A program made the translations under genes and the position numbers. The notes beneath the pieces were generated by a model. That model saw nothing but the letters and a program-made list of their open reading frames with translations, had not been told where the DNA came from and did no database searches. 64,000 nucleotides of DNA from Desulfothermus okinawensis JCM 13304 (GTDB lineage Bacteria > Desulfobacterota > Desulfovibrionia > Desulfovibrionales > Desulfothermaceae). The stretch is from the NCBI GenBank assembly GCA_001311565.1, contig BBBM01000003.1:47085-111084 (forward strand), given 5' to 3'. Positions 9,226 to 19,356 of the stretch are shown one piece after another; position 1 is the stretch's first letter, and each line of letters begins with the position of its first letter.

Positions 9226-9401
9226 AAGGTCACTTTCTTAAACTCTGCATCTTTGCTCTTATCTTAAACGTTGTTTTCCTTTTCTACCGTTAATTTCCAA
9301 TGTTGATTTTCATTTTACTCGGGAAAGTATTTTTGTCAATAGGTTTTTTAAAAAAAATTGTCCTGGGATATGCACAAAGAGTGTAATTTCTTAAAATAAT
9401 T

Positions 9402-10781
9402 TTATTTTCCTATGCAAAAATTTGAAAAGACCTTATCTAAGACATCTTCTGTTGTGATTTCCCCGGTTATTTCCTTTAAACATTTTACTGTATTTTCAAG
9501 GTGTGTGTAAATCAGGTCAACCTCATACCAGGAAGATAGCAGGCTCAAGAGGTTGGTGAGTTCCTCTTTTGCCTCTTCCAGGTGTTTTGCCTGTCTCATA
9601 TTTGGGACTATTTCATCTTGTGGGGGCTCCATGTGGTCCCCCATTATTTTTCTGGCAATAGCCTTTATTAGGTCATTTATGTTTTCTCCCATCTTTGCAC
9701 TGACTTTTATTACCTCAATCCCTTTTTGTTCAAAAAAAATCAATTTGATCTGTCTTGTGGTCGTATTTGGGCAAATCAATTTTATTTGCAACCCCGAGTA
9801 TTTTGTCCTTTGGTTTTAAGGACACAATTTCCTTTACATCTGATGATATCTGAGAGCAGATATCAAACACAACCAGGATAAGGTCTGCCTCTTTTATGAG
9901 TTCAATTCCCCTTTTTACCCCAATTATCTCTATTTGGTCCTGGGACCTTCTAATCCCAGCAGTATCAATTATTTTAACAGGGATTCCTTCTATATTTATC
10001 ACATCTTCAATAAAGTCCCTTGTGGTTCCTGGGATTGGAGTAACTATGGCCCGCTCTTTTCCCAGGATTGTGTTTAATATGGAGGATTTACCAGCATTGA
10101 CTTCACCACACAATACCACCTTTGCCCCATAAACCATTGGGGAATACCTTTTGTTGTTTTCAATTAAGTAGTCTATTTCACTTAAGATAGATACAATCTC
10201 TTTCTTTATGTTATTGGGATCAAATTCATCTACATCTTCATCAAAGTCCATTTCTGAAACAATCCTGGCCATTATGTTTTCCAGCTTTTCTTTTATTGAG
10301 TCAATTTTTTTCTTTAAGGGCTCCACCAAGCTTGTTGGATGCAGAGAGAAGTCCCATATCTGACTTGCAGGATATTATCTCATAAATTGCCTCTGCCTTA
10401 GACAGGTCTATTTTGTTGTTAAGATAGGCCCTCATGGTAAACTCACCTGGCCTGGCCAGCCTGGCTCCCCTTTTTATGACTTCTTCAAGCACTTTTTTTT
10501 ACAACAATAGGGCCTCCGTGGCAGTTTATCTCAAATACATCTTCACCTGTATATGACCCAGGGCCAGGCATATAGCTCACCAGGACTTCATCTATTATTG
10601 TTTTATTAGACGATACAATGTATCCGTGATAGAGCTTGTAAGGTTTTATGGTGGTGATTTTTTTTACCTGACTTAAATAGGGATTTACCAATTGATAGGG
10701 AGGATGGGCCGCTTATTCTGATTATTCCAATACCCCCCTGTCCCAGGGGGTAGATATGGCACAAATTGTTTCCTGGTTCAT
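9402..10781 (-). CDS. mnmE: tRNA modification GTPase MnmE
   Basis: MnmE works with MnmG to modify the wobble uridine of certain tRNAs. The start MNQETICAISTP lies at 10781. A folate-binding N-domain follows (YMPGPGSYTGEDVFEINCHG, GARLARPGEFTMRAYLNNKID). The G-domain has GEVNAGKSSILN (G1), DTAGIR (G3) and ANKIDLPK (G4). The C-terminus ends in the invariant CIGK. Frame breaks lie near 9735, 10315, 10495, 10665 and 10745; the last is unusual, a missing base in a C5 run. It is the last gene of the rpmH cluster, close behind jag. It is essential or important in most bacteria, so the breaks are suspect. Confidence 0.9.
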
Positions 10782-10787
10782 GTTTTT

Positions 10788-11444
10788 TTAACTTGTCTTT
10801 CTCCTGAACCTCTTTCTTGGAGATATTTGCACCCTTTTTAATGGTCCCTCTCCCCTGGATTGGGTGATTATTTCCTTGTCATTTTTAAGGGTCATGTGCA
10901 CAACCCGCCTGTGGTAGGAACTAAGGGGCCTTGTGCTAAATGGTCTTCCAATGGTCTTTGCCCGTTTTGCCAGCTCCATGGCCTGTTTTTTTTAGGTTAT
11001 TTTCCTGCCTCTCCTTATATCCTGCTGCATCTAAGTGTACATACACCCTATCTGGCCATTTTTTAGACACCATTTTATTTAAGATATATTCCAGGGCAGA
11101 TATGGTCTGCCCTTCTTTTCCAATTATCAGTCCTGAGTTTGGACAATCAGCAATGGAGACATTTATATTTTGCTCTTCAATGTTTATGTCTATTTTTGAG
11201 GAGGGATTAATAAAAGATATTATGTGTTCAACCATCTCCTTTACCATATTTTCCAGTTTTTTTTACGTCATATTTTAAAGATACCTCGATTCTGGCCTTT
11301 CTTCCTCCAATTCCAAAGATTCCACTGGAACCTTCTTCTAATACCTTTACCTCAAGCTCGTCTTTGTTTTTATTAAAGTATTCACATGCCTTTTCAATTG
11401 CTGATTCAAGGTCTTTTCCTTCAAATATTTTTTTTGGTCTCCAT
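10788..11444 (-). CDS. jag: RNA-binding protein Jag/KhpB
   Basis: Jag (SpoIIIJ-associated, KhpB) has a Jag-N domain (FEGKDLESAIEKACEYFN, then SSGIFGIGGRKARIEV), a KH domain with GLIIGKEGQTISALEYILN, and an R3H domain (RPLSSYHRRVVHM). The ATG at 11444 follows AGGAGAG. Breaks at A runs occur near 11430, 11268 and 10985. It binds RNA and is linked to cell division and envelope control in other bacteria. The position directly after yidC is the conserved order. The corrected length of about 218 residues is normal. Confidence 0.87.
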
Positions 11445-11477
11445 AAGCTCTCCTAATAAAGAATTGGATTTTTGTGG

Positions 11478-13096
11478 TTAATTTTTCTTTAACATCCACC
11501 ACTGCTGAATTATTGACAAGATGTTGTTTGTAATAAAATAGACCACCAGGCCAGATGGGAAGTTTAAAAACAGAAAAGTCAAAAATATAGGCATAAGGAG
11601 CATTAGTTTGGCCTGGGTTGGATCCCCGGAGGTTGGGGTCATCTTCTGTTGTATAAACATGGTGATGCCCATAAATATTGGTGTAATGTATAGGGGATCC
11701 TTTGCAGAGAGATCAGCTAGCCACACAATGTTGGTAAATGGCAAATGATAGATAAATGGTGAATGCCTGAGCTCAATTGCGCTTAACAGTGCCTCATAAA
11801 GGGCTATAAATACAGGGATTTGAAGGAGCATTGGGACACATCCACCAGCTGGATTGATTTTATAGGTCTTATATAGCCGCATCATTTCTTCGTTTAGCTT
11901 CTGCTTGTCGTCTTTGTATTTTTCCTTTAGCTGCTGCATAAGGGGTTGGATCTTTTTCATCTGCTCCATGGACTTGTAGCTTTTATGGGACAGGGGCCAA
12001 AACAGTATCTTGATCACAATTGTGAGGATTATAATGGCAATTCCATAGTTGTGGGTGTATTTATAGAAATAATTAAGGGCAATGACCAGGGGTTTTGCAA
12101 GGAAATCCAGCCAGCCATAGTTAATTGCAGCACCTAGGTTGTTTGGTAATTTTTCTAAATACCTGGCCTTTTTTTGGACCAATGTAGTAAACGTTTTTAA
12201 GGGATTTACCTTTGCCTGGTGGAAGGGATATTTTTGACTCCACAGCCACTCTGTATGCACCATCTTCTAGTTTTGCCTTAAGGATGTGTGATCCAGTAAT
12301 TGGAACAACAGATAAAAGAAAATAGTTGTCCTCAATACCTGCCCAATTAATGGGCTGTTTTACCTCAATTCCAGGTCCCAGCTTCTTTTTCTTGTATTCC
12401 TTCTCCAGCTTCTTTTCTTTTGTGTAATACACAATTTGCTTTTTGTTGAATCTGGATGCGTGTTCAGATTCAGAGGGAGCTGCAATACATATTCCAACTA
12501 TTCCAGTAAGTGGATGGTCAGATGTGTTGTACACATCTAATTCTTCATCTATCCTGTAGCTATCTCCATGGAAGGTGAGTTTTCTTGAGATAAGTGTGCT
12601 GTCTAGTCTGGCTTTAAAGGTGAGTGTGGTGGTTTCATTTTCTGCTAGCTTTTGGGAAGTTCCCGAATATTCCCATTTTATAACCTTCCATGTGGGGTTG
12701 TAATTAAACAAGATGCCAAGGGGACCTTTTCCCAATATGTTTCTTGTTATCAAAAAGACATTTTTTTGAATCTGGCCTTATTGAGTTTTTGTAATGGGTA
12801 AGTTCAAATTCCTCAAAGATTCCACCCTGGGAATTTATCCTGGCAATGTATTTGGGGGTTTCAATAGTTAAGGTCTCACCCTTAGAATAGCTGTAGTTTC
12901 CATCTGTTACCTCAGAGATAGACAAAGTTTTTGAATCATTTTTCACCTGAGCCCTATCTTGACTTTTTACTATATTGTTCGTGCTGTTGTTCTTCACACT
13001 CTGTTTTGGTGGCGGAAAAAGGATATTCCAAACCACCAATACCAACACAGTAAGTCCCAATGCCAACATGAGCCTTGTGTTTTCATTATTGTCCAC
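11478..13096 (-). CDS. yidC: Membrane protein insertase YidC
   Basis: YidC inserts and folds inner-membrane proteins alone or with SecYEG. The N-terminus has one membrane segment ([20 protein letters not shown]) and a Gram-negative-type large periplasmic domain. The 60KD_IMP core has [20 protein letters not shown], the coiled-coil loop [20 protein letters not shown], and several further membrane segments ending in [20 protein letters not shown]. Frame breaks lie near 12760 and 12165. The start overlaps the end of yidD. The corrected length of about 538 residues fits a proteobacterial YidC. Confidence 0.92.
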
Positions 13097-13358
13097 TTGT
13101 TTTGCTCCTGCTTTTAAATGGATTTAAGGAAAAGGTATCTGGTACTGGATCAAGTCCACTGCCACCCAGGGGATGACACTTACACAGCCTAATCGTCCCA
13201 AGTAAGGTTCCTCGAATTACACCAAATTTTGATATGGCCTGAATAAAATATTCTGAACAAGTTGGCTGATACCTGCAACTAGGCGGAAAATATGGAGAAA
13301 TTAATTTTTGATAGAGTAAAATTATAGATATTGTGAAGCTTTTTGCGAGTTTTGTCAT
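13086..13358 (-). CDS. yidD: Membrane protein insertion efficiency factor YidD
   Basis: This is an intact 90-residue protein with the family signature YQKLISPYFPPSCRYQPTCS, then CKCHPLGGSGLDPVP. It is a small, basic, membrane-associated helper encoded between rnpA and yidC in most bacteria. The gene overlaps the start of yidC by 11 bases and follows rnpA closely. No frame break is present. Its exact biochemical role is not settled. Confidence 0.93.
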   Translation of the reverse strand: MTKLAKSFTISIILLYQKLISPYFPPSCRYQPTCSEYFIQAISKFGVIRGTLLGTIRLCKCHPLGGSGLDPVPDTFSLNPFKSRSKTSGQ

Positions 13359-13379
13359 AGGTTCGTGGTTAGATATTCT

Positions 13380-13713
13380 TTAGTTTAACAGGCTTAGAGA
13401 AAAATCAAGCTGTCTCTTCACAGAATTTAGGGTTAGATCCTCTTTTTTTATCCCTTTTTTTGCCACAACAACTACGTCCACATCCTGTCTTGATTTAATA
13501 AACCTTGACTGTCTAAATCCCTCTCTAATTAGCCGCTTTATCCTGTTTCTAAAAACTGCATTTCCTACTTTTTTTGGTCACAGCAATTCCCACCCTTGGT
13601 CCCAGGTGGTCTGGATCCCTTTGTTTTACAAATACTATAAAGTGCTCTGTATAAATCTTCTCACCTGTTAAATAACAGTCCTGGTACTCTTTTGGTTTTG
13701 TGATCTTTTGCAT
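13380..13713 (-). CDS. rnpA: Ribonuclease P protein component
   Basis: RnpA is the protein subunit that assists the RNase P RNA in 5' maturation of tRNAs. From the ATG at 13713 it reads MQKITKPKEYQDCYLTGEK, then HLGPRVGIAVTKK. It is broken at a seven-base run near 13570 and continues as VGNAVFRNRIKRLIREGFR, the invariant RNR motif. The C-terminal part is DVDVVVVAKKGIKKEDLTL. About 110 residues fits the family. It lies between rpmH and yidD, the conserved order. No uninterrupted frame of useful length remains, so automated calling would miss it. Confidence 0.88.
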
Positions 13714-13723
13714 CAAGGGAGTT

Positions 13724-13859
13724 CTAAACAGTTAACCTCTTTCTTCCCTTGCTTCTTCTCCGTTTTAAGACATTCCTGCCCCCTTTGGTCCTTGATCGCA
13801 CTAAAAAAACCATGTGTCCTCTTCATCTTTAATCTTCTTGGTTGATAGGTCCTTTTCAT
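13724..13859 (-). CDS. rpmH: 50S ribosomal protein L34
   Basis: This starts MKRTYQPRRLKMKRTHGF and, after one base is removed from the seven-base run at 13803-13809, continues LVRSRTKGGRNVLKRRR and ends RKRLTV. That is the exact family pattern and the usual 44 residues. As written, the frame diverges after HGF and runs into the following gene. Because L34 is essential and nearly invariant in length, this run is a good calibrator for the frame breaks elsewhere. AGGAGGTATTGCC precedes the ATG. It is the first gene of the cluster; dnaA is not adjacent. Confidence 0.92.
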
Positions 13860-14119
13860 GGCAATACCTCCTTTGTTTTTTTTATTGATTTGTACCGGCC
13901 AAAAAAAAAGCAAAAAAACATAATTAACCTTAAAGTGTTGGGAGGTCAAGGATTAAGCTTCAAGTTTTATCGCCGTGGTTCTGTGCAGGTTTAAGGAGTT
14001 ATTTGAGTTGCCAATTTAATTTATATGGATTAATTGTAGGTGGCAACTTGAATAGTGAATAGTGGTTAGTGATTAGTGAACAGTACACAGTGAACTTTAT
14101 AAATTAGGAGGACAAGAAC
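13860..14119. other. Intergenic region between divergent rpmH and lptF operons
   Basis: This AT-rich spacer should hold promoters for both directions. No DnaA boxes of the TTATCCACA type are visible, so I do not call an origin although rpmH borders oriC in many bacteria. A short copy of the GTGAATAGTG dispersed repeat sits at about 14050-14096. AGGAGG before 14120 serves the next small gene. Confidence 0.5.
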
Positions 14120-14302
14120 ATGTCTACTATTATGCCTGAGGAAAAGAAATTAAGGGATGCAATTACCTGGATTTCTGAAAACAGGGGCAAGAAGAAAGAT
14201 CCAGACCTGGTCAAAGAGGCCTCTTTTCGGTTTAATCTAAATCCCAAAGAAGAGGAATACCTCCTCAGGGTTTTTAGAGGACAGGATACTGAAGATAAAT
14301 AG
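14120..14302 (+). CDS. Small conserved-type hypothetical protein upstream of lptF
   Basis: This intact 60-residue frame starts at an ATG 8 bases after AGGAGG. It is highly charged and predicted helical (EEKKLRDAITWISENRGKKK, then FNLNPKEEEYLLRVF). It has no Cys, no membrane segment and no motif I recognise. It ends 3 bases before lptF and is probably co-transcribed with it. The good ribosome site and tight spacing argue that it is a real gene. Confidence 0.55.
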   Translation: MSTIMPEEKKLRDAITWISENRGKKKDPDLVKEASFRFNLNPKEEEYLLRVFRGQDTEDK

Positions 14303-14305
14303 TAT

Positions 14306-15421
14306 ATGGGTATAAAGCTCCTATACCGCAAGATGTCTTTGGAGATACTCCAGGTGTTTCTTATTACCCTTGGGGTATTTATCTCAATTATCTTGATTGG
14401 AAGGTTAATTCAGCTGGGAAAGATACTTATGTCCCTTAACATAAGTATTGTGGACATACTCTATCTGATCTTTTATCTCTCACCATTTTTTTTATTTGTG
14501 CTCATGCCTGTTAGTGGTATGCTTGCCCTTTTTGTGACCTTCCAGAGGATGAGTACTGACAATGAACTGGTTGCCCTAAGGAGTGGTGGTATATCCCTAT
14601 ACAATATTTTGCCCTGTCCAATCTTTATTTTACTGATTTTTACAGGAATAAATTTTTTTTATCTCCTTTCACGGTATTTCATGGGGCATGGAGAGGTTCA
14701 ACTCATATTTAATAGACCTTGCACAAAAAAAAGACCAAATTGTCCATAAGGCCAGGTATGTTTAACTTAAAGATTCCAGGATTTGTAATCTACGCCCAGA
14801 GGGTATCAGAAAATAGTGAAGTTTTGACAAATGTATTTATAAAACAGGGGATAGAGAAGGATAGGGAAATAATAATTGTTGCTCCACAGGGGTTTTTAAA
14901 GTGGCTCCCTGGTAAAAAGGAGCTTTACTTTTCCATATTAAATGGAAGGATATATGAAAATCCATTTGACAGCAGGGGATCATACATCTCATTTGGAAAA
15001 TATGAGATAAAGCTGGACCTAAACAGGGTGCTTAAATCTTTAAAAATCCATACAGATGAGCCAAAGTATATGTCTTTTTCAGCCCTTAAGAAAAAGTTGT
15101 CCGTATCTCCAAAGAGAAACTCCAGTTATGTGGTTCAATTAATAGAGGAAAAGTACAAGAGGATAGCAATTCCCACATCATGTATGATCCTTGGTCTTTT
15201 AGCCATTCCCCTTGGGTGGCTCTTAGAGGGTATGAAGAAGTTTTATGGAACTATTATTGTGGTGCTTGTGTTCTTTGTATATTACGCACTCTTTGCCATG
15301 GGAAAGAGCCTAGTGGAGGGTGGGGTCCTTGCACCAGTTATTGGCATATGGGGACCAAATATTTTATTTTTTTATACTGACTATATTTGCCTTTTATTTT
15401 GCTGAAAAAGAAAAAGTTTAA
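14306..15421 (+). CDS. lptF: LPS export permease LptF
   Basis: LptF is one of two permease subunits of the LptB2FG transporter that extracts lipopolysaccharide from the inner membrane. It has N-terminal membrane segments (FLITLGVFISIILIGRLIQL, DILYLIFYLSPFFLFVL) and the family motif SADNELVALRSGG-like (here STDNELVALRSGGIS). A periplasmic beta-jellyroll follows, then C-terminal membrane segments (SCMILGLLAIPLGWLLEG). Frame breaks lie near 14730 and 15370; the corrected end reads TIFAFYFAEKEKV. lptG follows after 28 bases. Confidence 0.85.
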
Positions 15422-15449
15422 ATTTTCAACAAGGGATTAAAATCTACTT

Positions 15450-16534
15450 ATGAGACTGCCTATCCTTTACAGATACCTTATAAAGAACAACCTTAAATAT
15501 CTCATTATCTGTTCTTTGTCCTGTATTTCAATTTATCTTTTAGTTGATCTATTTGACAGACTGGATAATTTTTTTAAGTAAATTAGCCCCATTTAAGTGG
15601 ATAATAAATTATTTTTTGTGGAAGATTCCAATAATAATCTCCCAGATATTTCCAATGGTATTTTTTTTGACCTTAATTATTCAATTTAGCTTGATGAAAA
15701 AAAACAGGGAATGGGAGGCCTTAGAGGGTGGAGGTATATTTATTGGAAATGTAGTGGCCTTTATTTTAATCTATTCATTTTTGTTTTCCATATTTCAGAT
15801 AATATTTTCTCAGTATATTGGGGTAATGGCAATTCAAAAGACAAATGCAATCTGGGATAATTTGGGTAAGAAAAAAAATAATAAAACATAAATTTATAAC
15901 AAATTTCTGGTTTAGAAAAGGTAAATATATTGGTTATATTGGAAGGTTAAATGAGGAAAAAAAGAGAGGGGGACAATTTTCAGATATATGAGGTAACTGA
16001 TAATTTTTCCAGGATAAATTTGGCTCTTTTAGCCAAGAAAGGTAGAATCTTAAAAAAACAAACTTATTTTATCAGATGTGTTATTATCGTATCCAGATGA
16101 ATTTGGGATTAAGAAGGTTGTATCATATGAAATAAAAGAAAAAGATATGGATGTAATACTTGATATAACTGGGTCAAAGAACATTGAGTCAATACCAGTA
16201 TGGAAATTAAGGGGGCTTATTAGAGAGCTTAAAGAAACTGGAACCAATGTTGGGTCAATTATGACTGTGTGGTATTCTAAATTATCATATGGTCTTTCTT
16301 TGATTTTCTTAGGGCTTTTGTCCCTGTTTATTGGGAAAAGAAGTGATAATTTGCCCCTTAACCTGGCTATTGGTCTCATTACCATTTTTTTTGTTCTATG
16401 GACTCTATGTGACAGGGACCATTTTGGGAAAACATTCAGTGGTTCCTCCATTTATAGGTGCGTTTGGGGTACATATTGTATTTGCCTTTTCCCTGATTTA
16501 TGCTTATATGAAAAATAGTGATTTCTCCTTTTAG
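15450..16534 (+). CDS. lptG: LPS export permease LptG
   Basis: This is the second permease subunit of the LPS exporter. From the ATG at 15450 it reads MRLPILYRYLIKNNLKYLII, followed by ISIYLLVDLFDRLDNF and IISQIFPMVFFLTLIIQFSL. WEALEGGGIF matches the LptF/G ALR-x-GG motif. The periplasmic part includes FWFRKGKYIGYI, and the C-terminal membrane segments include SYGLSLIFLGLLSLFIGK and end AFGVHIVFAFSLIYAYM. Five frame breaks occur near 15568, 15880, 15960, 16060 and 16410. The call rests on the gene order lptF-lptG and on membrane topology. Confidence 0.82.
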
Positions 16535-16558
16535 ATATATTATTGTGAGGAGGTATTT

Positions 16559-17093
16559 ATGGTAAGAAAAATAATATGGTTTGCTTTTGTGTTGTTATTT
16601 ATGTGTACAGGGGTCTTTGCCAGTGAACAGGGATTTACCCAGAAGGACAGGGAGATACTGATAAGATTAGAGGCTACCCTGAAGGTGTTTATGGAACAGA
16701 CAGATAAGAGGTTTGCTGAACTTCGGGATGATATGAACAAAAGGTTTGAGCAGGTGGACAAGAGATTTGAGCAGATAGATAAAAGATTTGAGCAGATAGA
16801 TAAAAGGTTTGAACAGGTGGATAAGCGTTTTGAGCAGATGATGGAGTTTTTATGGATGCTTGTAGGGATATTTACCACCTTAACCGCCACCACCATAGGA
16901 TTTGCCTACTGGGACAGGAGGACCATAATAAAAAAAGGCACGGGATGAAGCAATAGAGGTAATAGAAAAAGAGGGGAAATTAATTAATCTTATAAGAGCG
17001 CTTAAACATCTGGCATTTGAGGACAAAAAAATTGGCAGAGGTCTTGAGAAGCTTTGGAATTTTATAGGACTTACAGGCTCTATTTTAAAATAA
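16559..17093 (+). CDS. Signal-peptide coiled-coil membrane protein with heptad repeats
   Basis: A signal-like N-terminus (IIWFAFVLLFMCTGVFA) is followed by a charged region and about six tandem seven-residue units of the type DKRFEQ[IV]. One membrane segment follows (LWMLVGIFTTLTATTIGFAY). A frame break in the seven-A run near 16930 hides the C-terminus, which continues ARDEAIEVIEKEGKLINLI and KIGRGLEKLWNFIGLTG. The layout (secreted coiled coil, then a membrane anchor) suggests an envelope-spanning spacer. I do not recognise a function. AGGAGG precedes the ATG. Confidence 0.6.
16733..16842 (+). repeat. 21-base tandem repeat encoding a heptad coiled coil
   Basis: About five imperfect 21-base units (core AAAAGATTTGAGCAGATAGA with variants) lie end to end in frame. 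Each encodes K-R-F-E-Q-[IV]-D. Such arrays change copy number easily by slippage. Confidence 0.8.
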
Positions 17094-17249
17094 TCTGCTT
17101 ATTCCATTAACTCTGAAGTCTCAAGCTTTTGATGTATCTGAGAATGTCTAAGGTTCAACGTTCAAGGTTTTAGGTGGTCTTCATCCTTCACCCTTCTCCC
17201 TTTCACTAATCACTATTCACTATCACTAATCGGAGCTAAAGAAATAGGC
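17094..17249 (-). repeat. Dispersed intergenic repeat, copy 1 (inverted)
   Basis: In minus orientation this carries, in order, a GCCTATTTCTTTAGCTCCG block, GTGAATAGTGATTAGTG, a purine-rich GGGTGAAGGATGAAG block, a CTTGAACGTTGAACCTT block and an AAGCTTGAGACTT...GAGTTAATGGAATAAGC end. The first block is identical over 23 bases to 41445-41467, and the last block matches 48448-48486. Its left part overlaps the 3' end of the hydrolase gene. Confidence 0.75.
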
Positions 17250-17996
17250 AGATAAAATAAAATTAAGGGTGCTGTCCCACATTGGTCTGTAATTATTTGT
17301 TAATGTGTGGTCGCCATTTTTGATTATGAAGAGCTCTTTTGGCTCCCTGGCATTTTTGTATAAAATATGGGTCTGGTTTGGGTCTACCACGTTATCTCTG
17401 TCCCCTTGAATAATCAAAATAGGTGTAGGGGATAGTTTTTTTACCATTGAAATCACGTCCCATTTTTTTGAGATCGTTAAAAAAATGTATTTTTCACTCT
17501 TACTTCTTTTCCATCTCCCTTTAGAGTGAATATCTCCCCATCCTTTTTATATATAAATCTGGAAAAGAGTTCATATGGCATGGCAACAGAATTTACGCAT
17601 ATTATCCCACACACATTTTTTTACCTTGTGATGTCCCTGAAAGCATATTGCAGTGGTTCCCCCAAAGCTCCTTCCCATGATAAAGATTTTTTTTAAATCC
17701 AAGACTTAACATGAATTTAACTGCACTGAATAGGTCTTCTACCTGCCCGCTTAAGGTGATGTCTTCAAATTTCCCATCACTTTCACCATTTCCAGAAAAG
17801 TCAAACAACAGGGTGGTGATATTGTGATGGGAAAGATATTCTCCCATGGAAATGGCTTTTCCACCACCTTCCTTTGAACCAGAAAATCCATGACACACAA
17901 TTAGCAGAAGACTCATCTGGGTCTATAACATCTCCAATTAATAAGCCTTTTATTGAATTTTTCCCCTTGCCAGGAAATGAAATTTTTTTTTAACAT
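17226..17996 (-). CDS. Alpha/beta hydrolase (S9/S33-type)
   Basis: This is a serine hydrolase of the alpha/beta fold. The oxyanion region is VCHGFSGSKEGGGK, followed by LLFDFSGNGESDG. The nucleophile elbow GRSFGGTTA appears after a frame correction, and the late acid/histidine region is IIQGDRDNVVDPNQT...NGDHTL. The ATG at 17996 gives MLKKKISFPGKGKNSIKG. Breaks lie near 17985, 17690, 17625 and 17485. Substrate unknown; esterase or peptidase-type activity is the usual annotation. The last seven codons (AYFFSSD and the stop) lie inside a dispersed repeat block, so the C-terminus has been supplied or altered by the repeat. Confidence 0.72.
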
Positions 17997-18110
17997 TTTT
18001 TTGTCTCAGTAGATGTTATTGTACAGTGGCAAGTAATTTAGTAAAATTTAAAATTAAGTCAACATAACCAAGGTATTTAAAATACTAAATATATTTAAGA
18101 GGAGGTATTT

Positions 18111-18506
18111 ATGGAAAGAAGAAGGAAAAATGAAAAGGGTTTCACACTAATTGAGATCATTGCAGTACTCATTATTTTGGGTATTTTGGCGGCTGTTGCT
18201 GTACCAAAGTATTTAGATTTGCAAAAGGAAGCAAAGAAGAAGGCTGCTCAGTCATTGATAGCGTCAGTCCAATCAGCTCTCACTATGGAGTATTCGAAAG
18301 AATTATTGAAAAATAATGGCGACACAAATGCTACCTGGGAAAACTTTAAGACTAATCTTGACACAGATTGTTTAAATTATGTCTCTCAAGATGGTTATGA
18401 TGATTATACATGTAACCTCACCCCTCAGGATAACTATATAGAAATAAAAGTGACGACGCCTGATAATGAGGATGTTTACGGAAATTTCACCAATCCTAAT
18501 TCTTAA
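18111..18506 (+). CDS. Type IV pilin, major-pilin-like
   Basis: This intact 131-residue prepilin has the cleavage site NEKG|FTLIEIIAVLIILGILA, with Glu at mature position 5, followed by the long hydrophobic helix and AVPKYLDLQKEAKKKAAQSL. The C-terminal part carries two cysteines (DTDCLNYV and YTCNL) that could form the pilin D-loop. AGGAGG precedes the ATG. As the first gene of the pilus locus with a strong ribosome site, it is the best candidate for the major subunit. It resembles MSHA-type pilins. Confidence 0.88.
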   Translation: MERRRKNEKGFTLIEIIAVLIILGILAAVAVPKYLDLQKEAKKKAAQSLIASVQSALTMEYSKELLKNNGDTNATWENFKTNLDTDCLNYVSQDGYDDYTCNLTPQDNYIEIKVTTPDNEDVYGNFTNPNS

Positions 18507-18515
18507 CAAGTACAA

Positions 18516-18965
18516 ATGGCAAAAGGTTTCACCCTCTTAGAAGTTGTTGGTGTGCTTATAATTGTGGGAATTATTGCAGCTGTTGTCTTGTCCAGGGTGA
18601 ATTTTCAACCAGAGGAAGAAATCACCCTGGATGAGATTAAAAATCACATAAGATATGCACAGCTCAGTGCCATGAACTCAAATTATGTTTGTGGCATTTC
18701 TTTTGTGCCTGGTGGATATTTTTATTTTTGTGATTTAAATGGAAATAAGGCCATAGATGATAGTGAAAAAATGATGCTTCCAGGTATGGATGAAGAAGAT
18801 GTGGCAGATGATCTGGTTACATCCAATTTCTTGCTTGTATTTGATAATTGGGGGAGGCCTTATTCTGATCTTTCTCTTAACTCCACGTCTCAGTTTGAGG
18901 GGGATATTGAGTTTAGTTCAGGACTTAAAATACATGTCACAAAAGAGACTGGATTTATCAACTAG
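18516..18965 (+). CDS. Minor pilin, MshC/GspH-like
   Basis: This intact 149-residue prepilin starts MAKG|FTLLEVVGVLIIVGIIAAVV, a very short leader. The body has EIKNHIRYAQLSAMNSNYVC, the GspH/FimT pattern, and a second Cys in FYFCDLNGN. It lies 9 bases behind the major pilin gene and overlaps the next prepilin gene by 32 bases. It is probably a minor subunit used in pilus assembly initiation. Confidence 0.8.
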   Translation: MAKGFTLLEVVGVLIIVGIIAAVVLSRVNFQPEEEITLDEIKNHIRYAQLSAMNSNYVCGISFVPGGYFYFCDLNGNKAIDDSEKMMLPGMDEEDVADDLVTSNFLLVFDNWGRPYSDLSLNSTSQFEGDIEFSSGLKIHVTKETGFIN

Positions 18966-19356
18966 GGCTGGATTTACTCTAATTGAGATTATAATTACCT
19001 TGATAGTTGCAGGTATTTTAGGTGTAATGATATATACCCTTATTTCTGCACATTCAAAATCAAGTGTCCAATCTGTTCTACTTGTCAGGGAAAATGGGGT
19101 CTTGATAGATGCCATGGAAAGGGTGGATGGGCACTATAGGGCCCTCATTGAGAACCATTCCTTAGACCTTGACAGCTTTAAAAATGACTTAGATGGTATT
19201 GTTCATGGTGTTGATTCCTCTATTTCTGTTGAAAGCAAATTTATTGATTTTGACTCTAATAATAGAGAAGTTCCAGATACATCTGGTGATCATAAATTTT
19301 TAAAGGTTACATTAACCAAAGACAATATTTCTGTGGTAAATTTATTTAGTAAATGA
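18934..19356 (+). CDS. Minor pilin, MshD-like
   Basis: This prepilin of about 140 residues is best started at the ATG at 18934, giving a leader MSQKRLDLSTRAG|FTLIEIIITLIVAG. The longer open frame upstream overlaps the previous gene and is unlikely to be used. After the helix it is polar (RENGVLIDAMERVDGHYRAL). The stop overlaps the next start by four bases (ATGA), showing translational coupling. Confidence 0.72.
   Translation: MSQKRLDLSTRAGFTLIEIIITLIVAGILGVMIYTLISAHSKSSVQSVLLVRENGVLIDAMERVDGHYRALIENHSLDLDSFKNDLDGIVHGVDSSISVESKFIDFDSNNREVPDTSGDHKFLKVTLTKDNISVVNLFSK

Noticed and set aside
13860..14119. Possible replication origin next to rpmH
   Set aside because: No DnaA boxes, no dnaA and no repeat cluster are visible.
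16540..16896. Minus-strand frame with repeated CSNLLSI units
   Set aside because: It is the complement of the heptad-repeat region of a signal-peptide gene on the plus strand.
18790..18933. Upstream extension of the third prepilin gene
   Set aside because: It overlaps the second prepilin and would place the prepilin cleavage site about 60 residues inside the protein.
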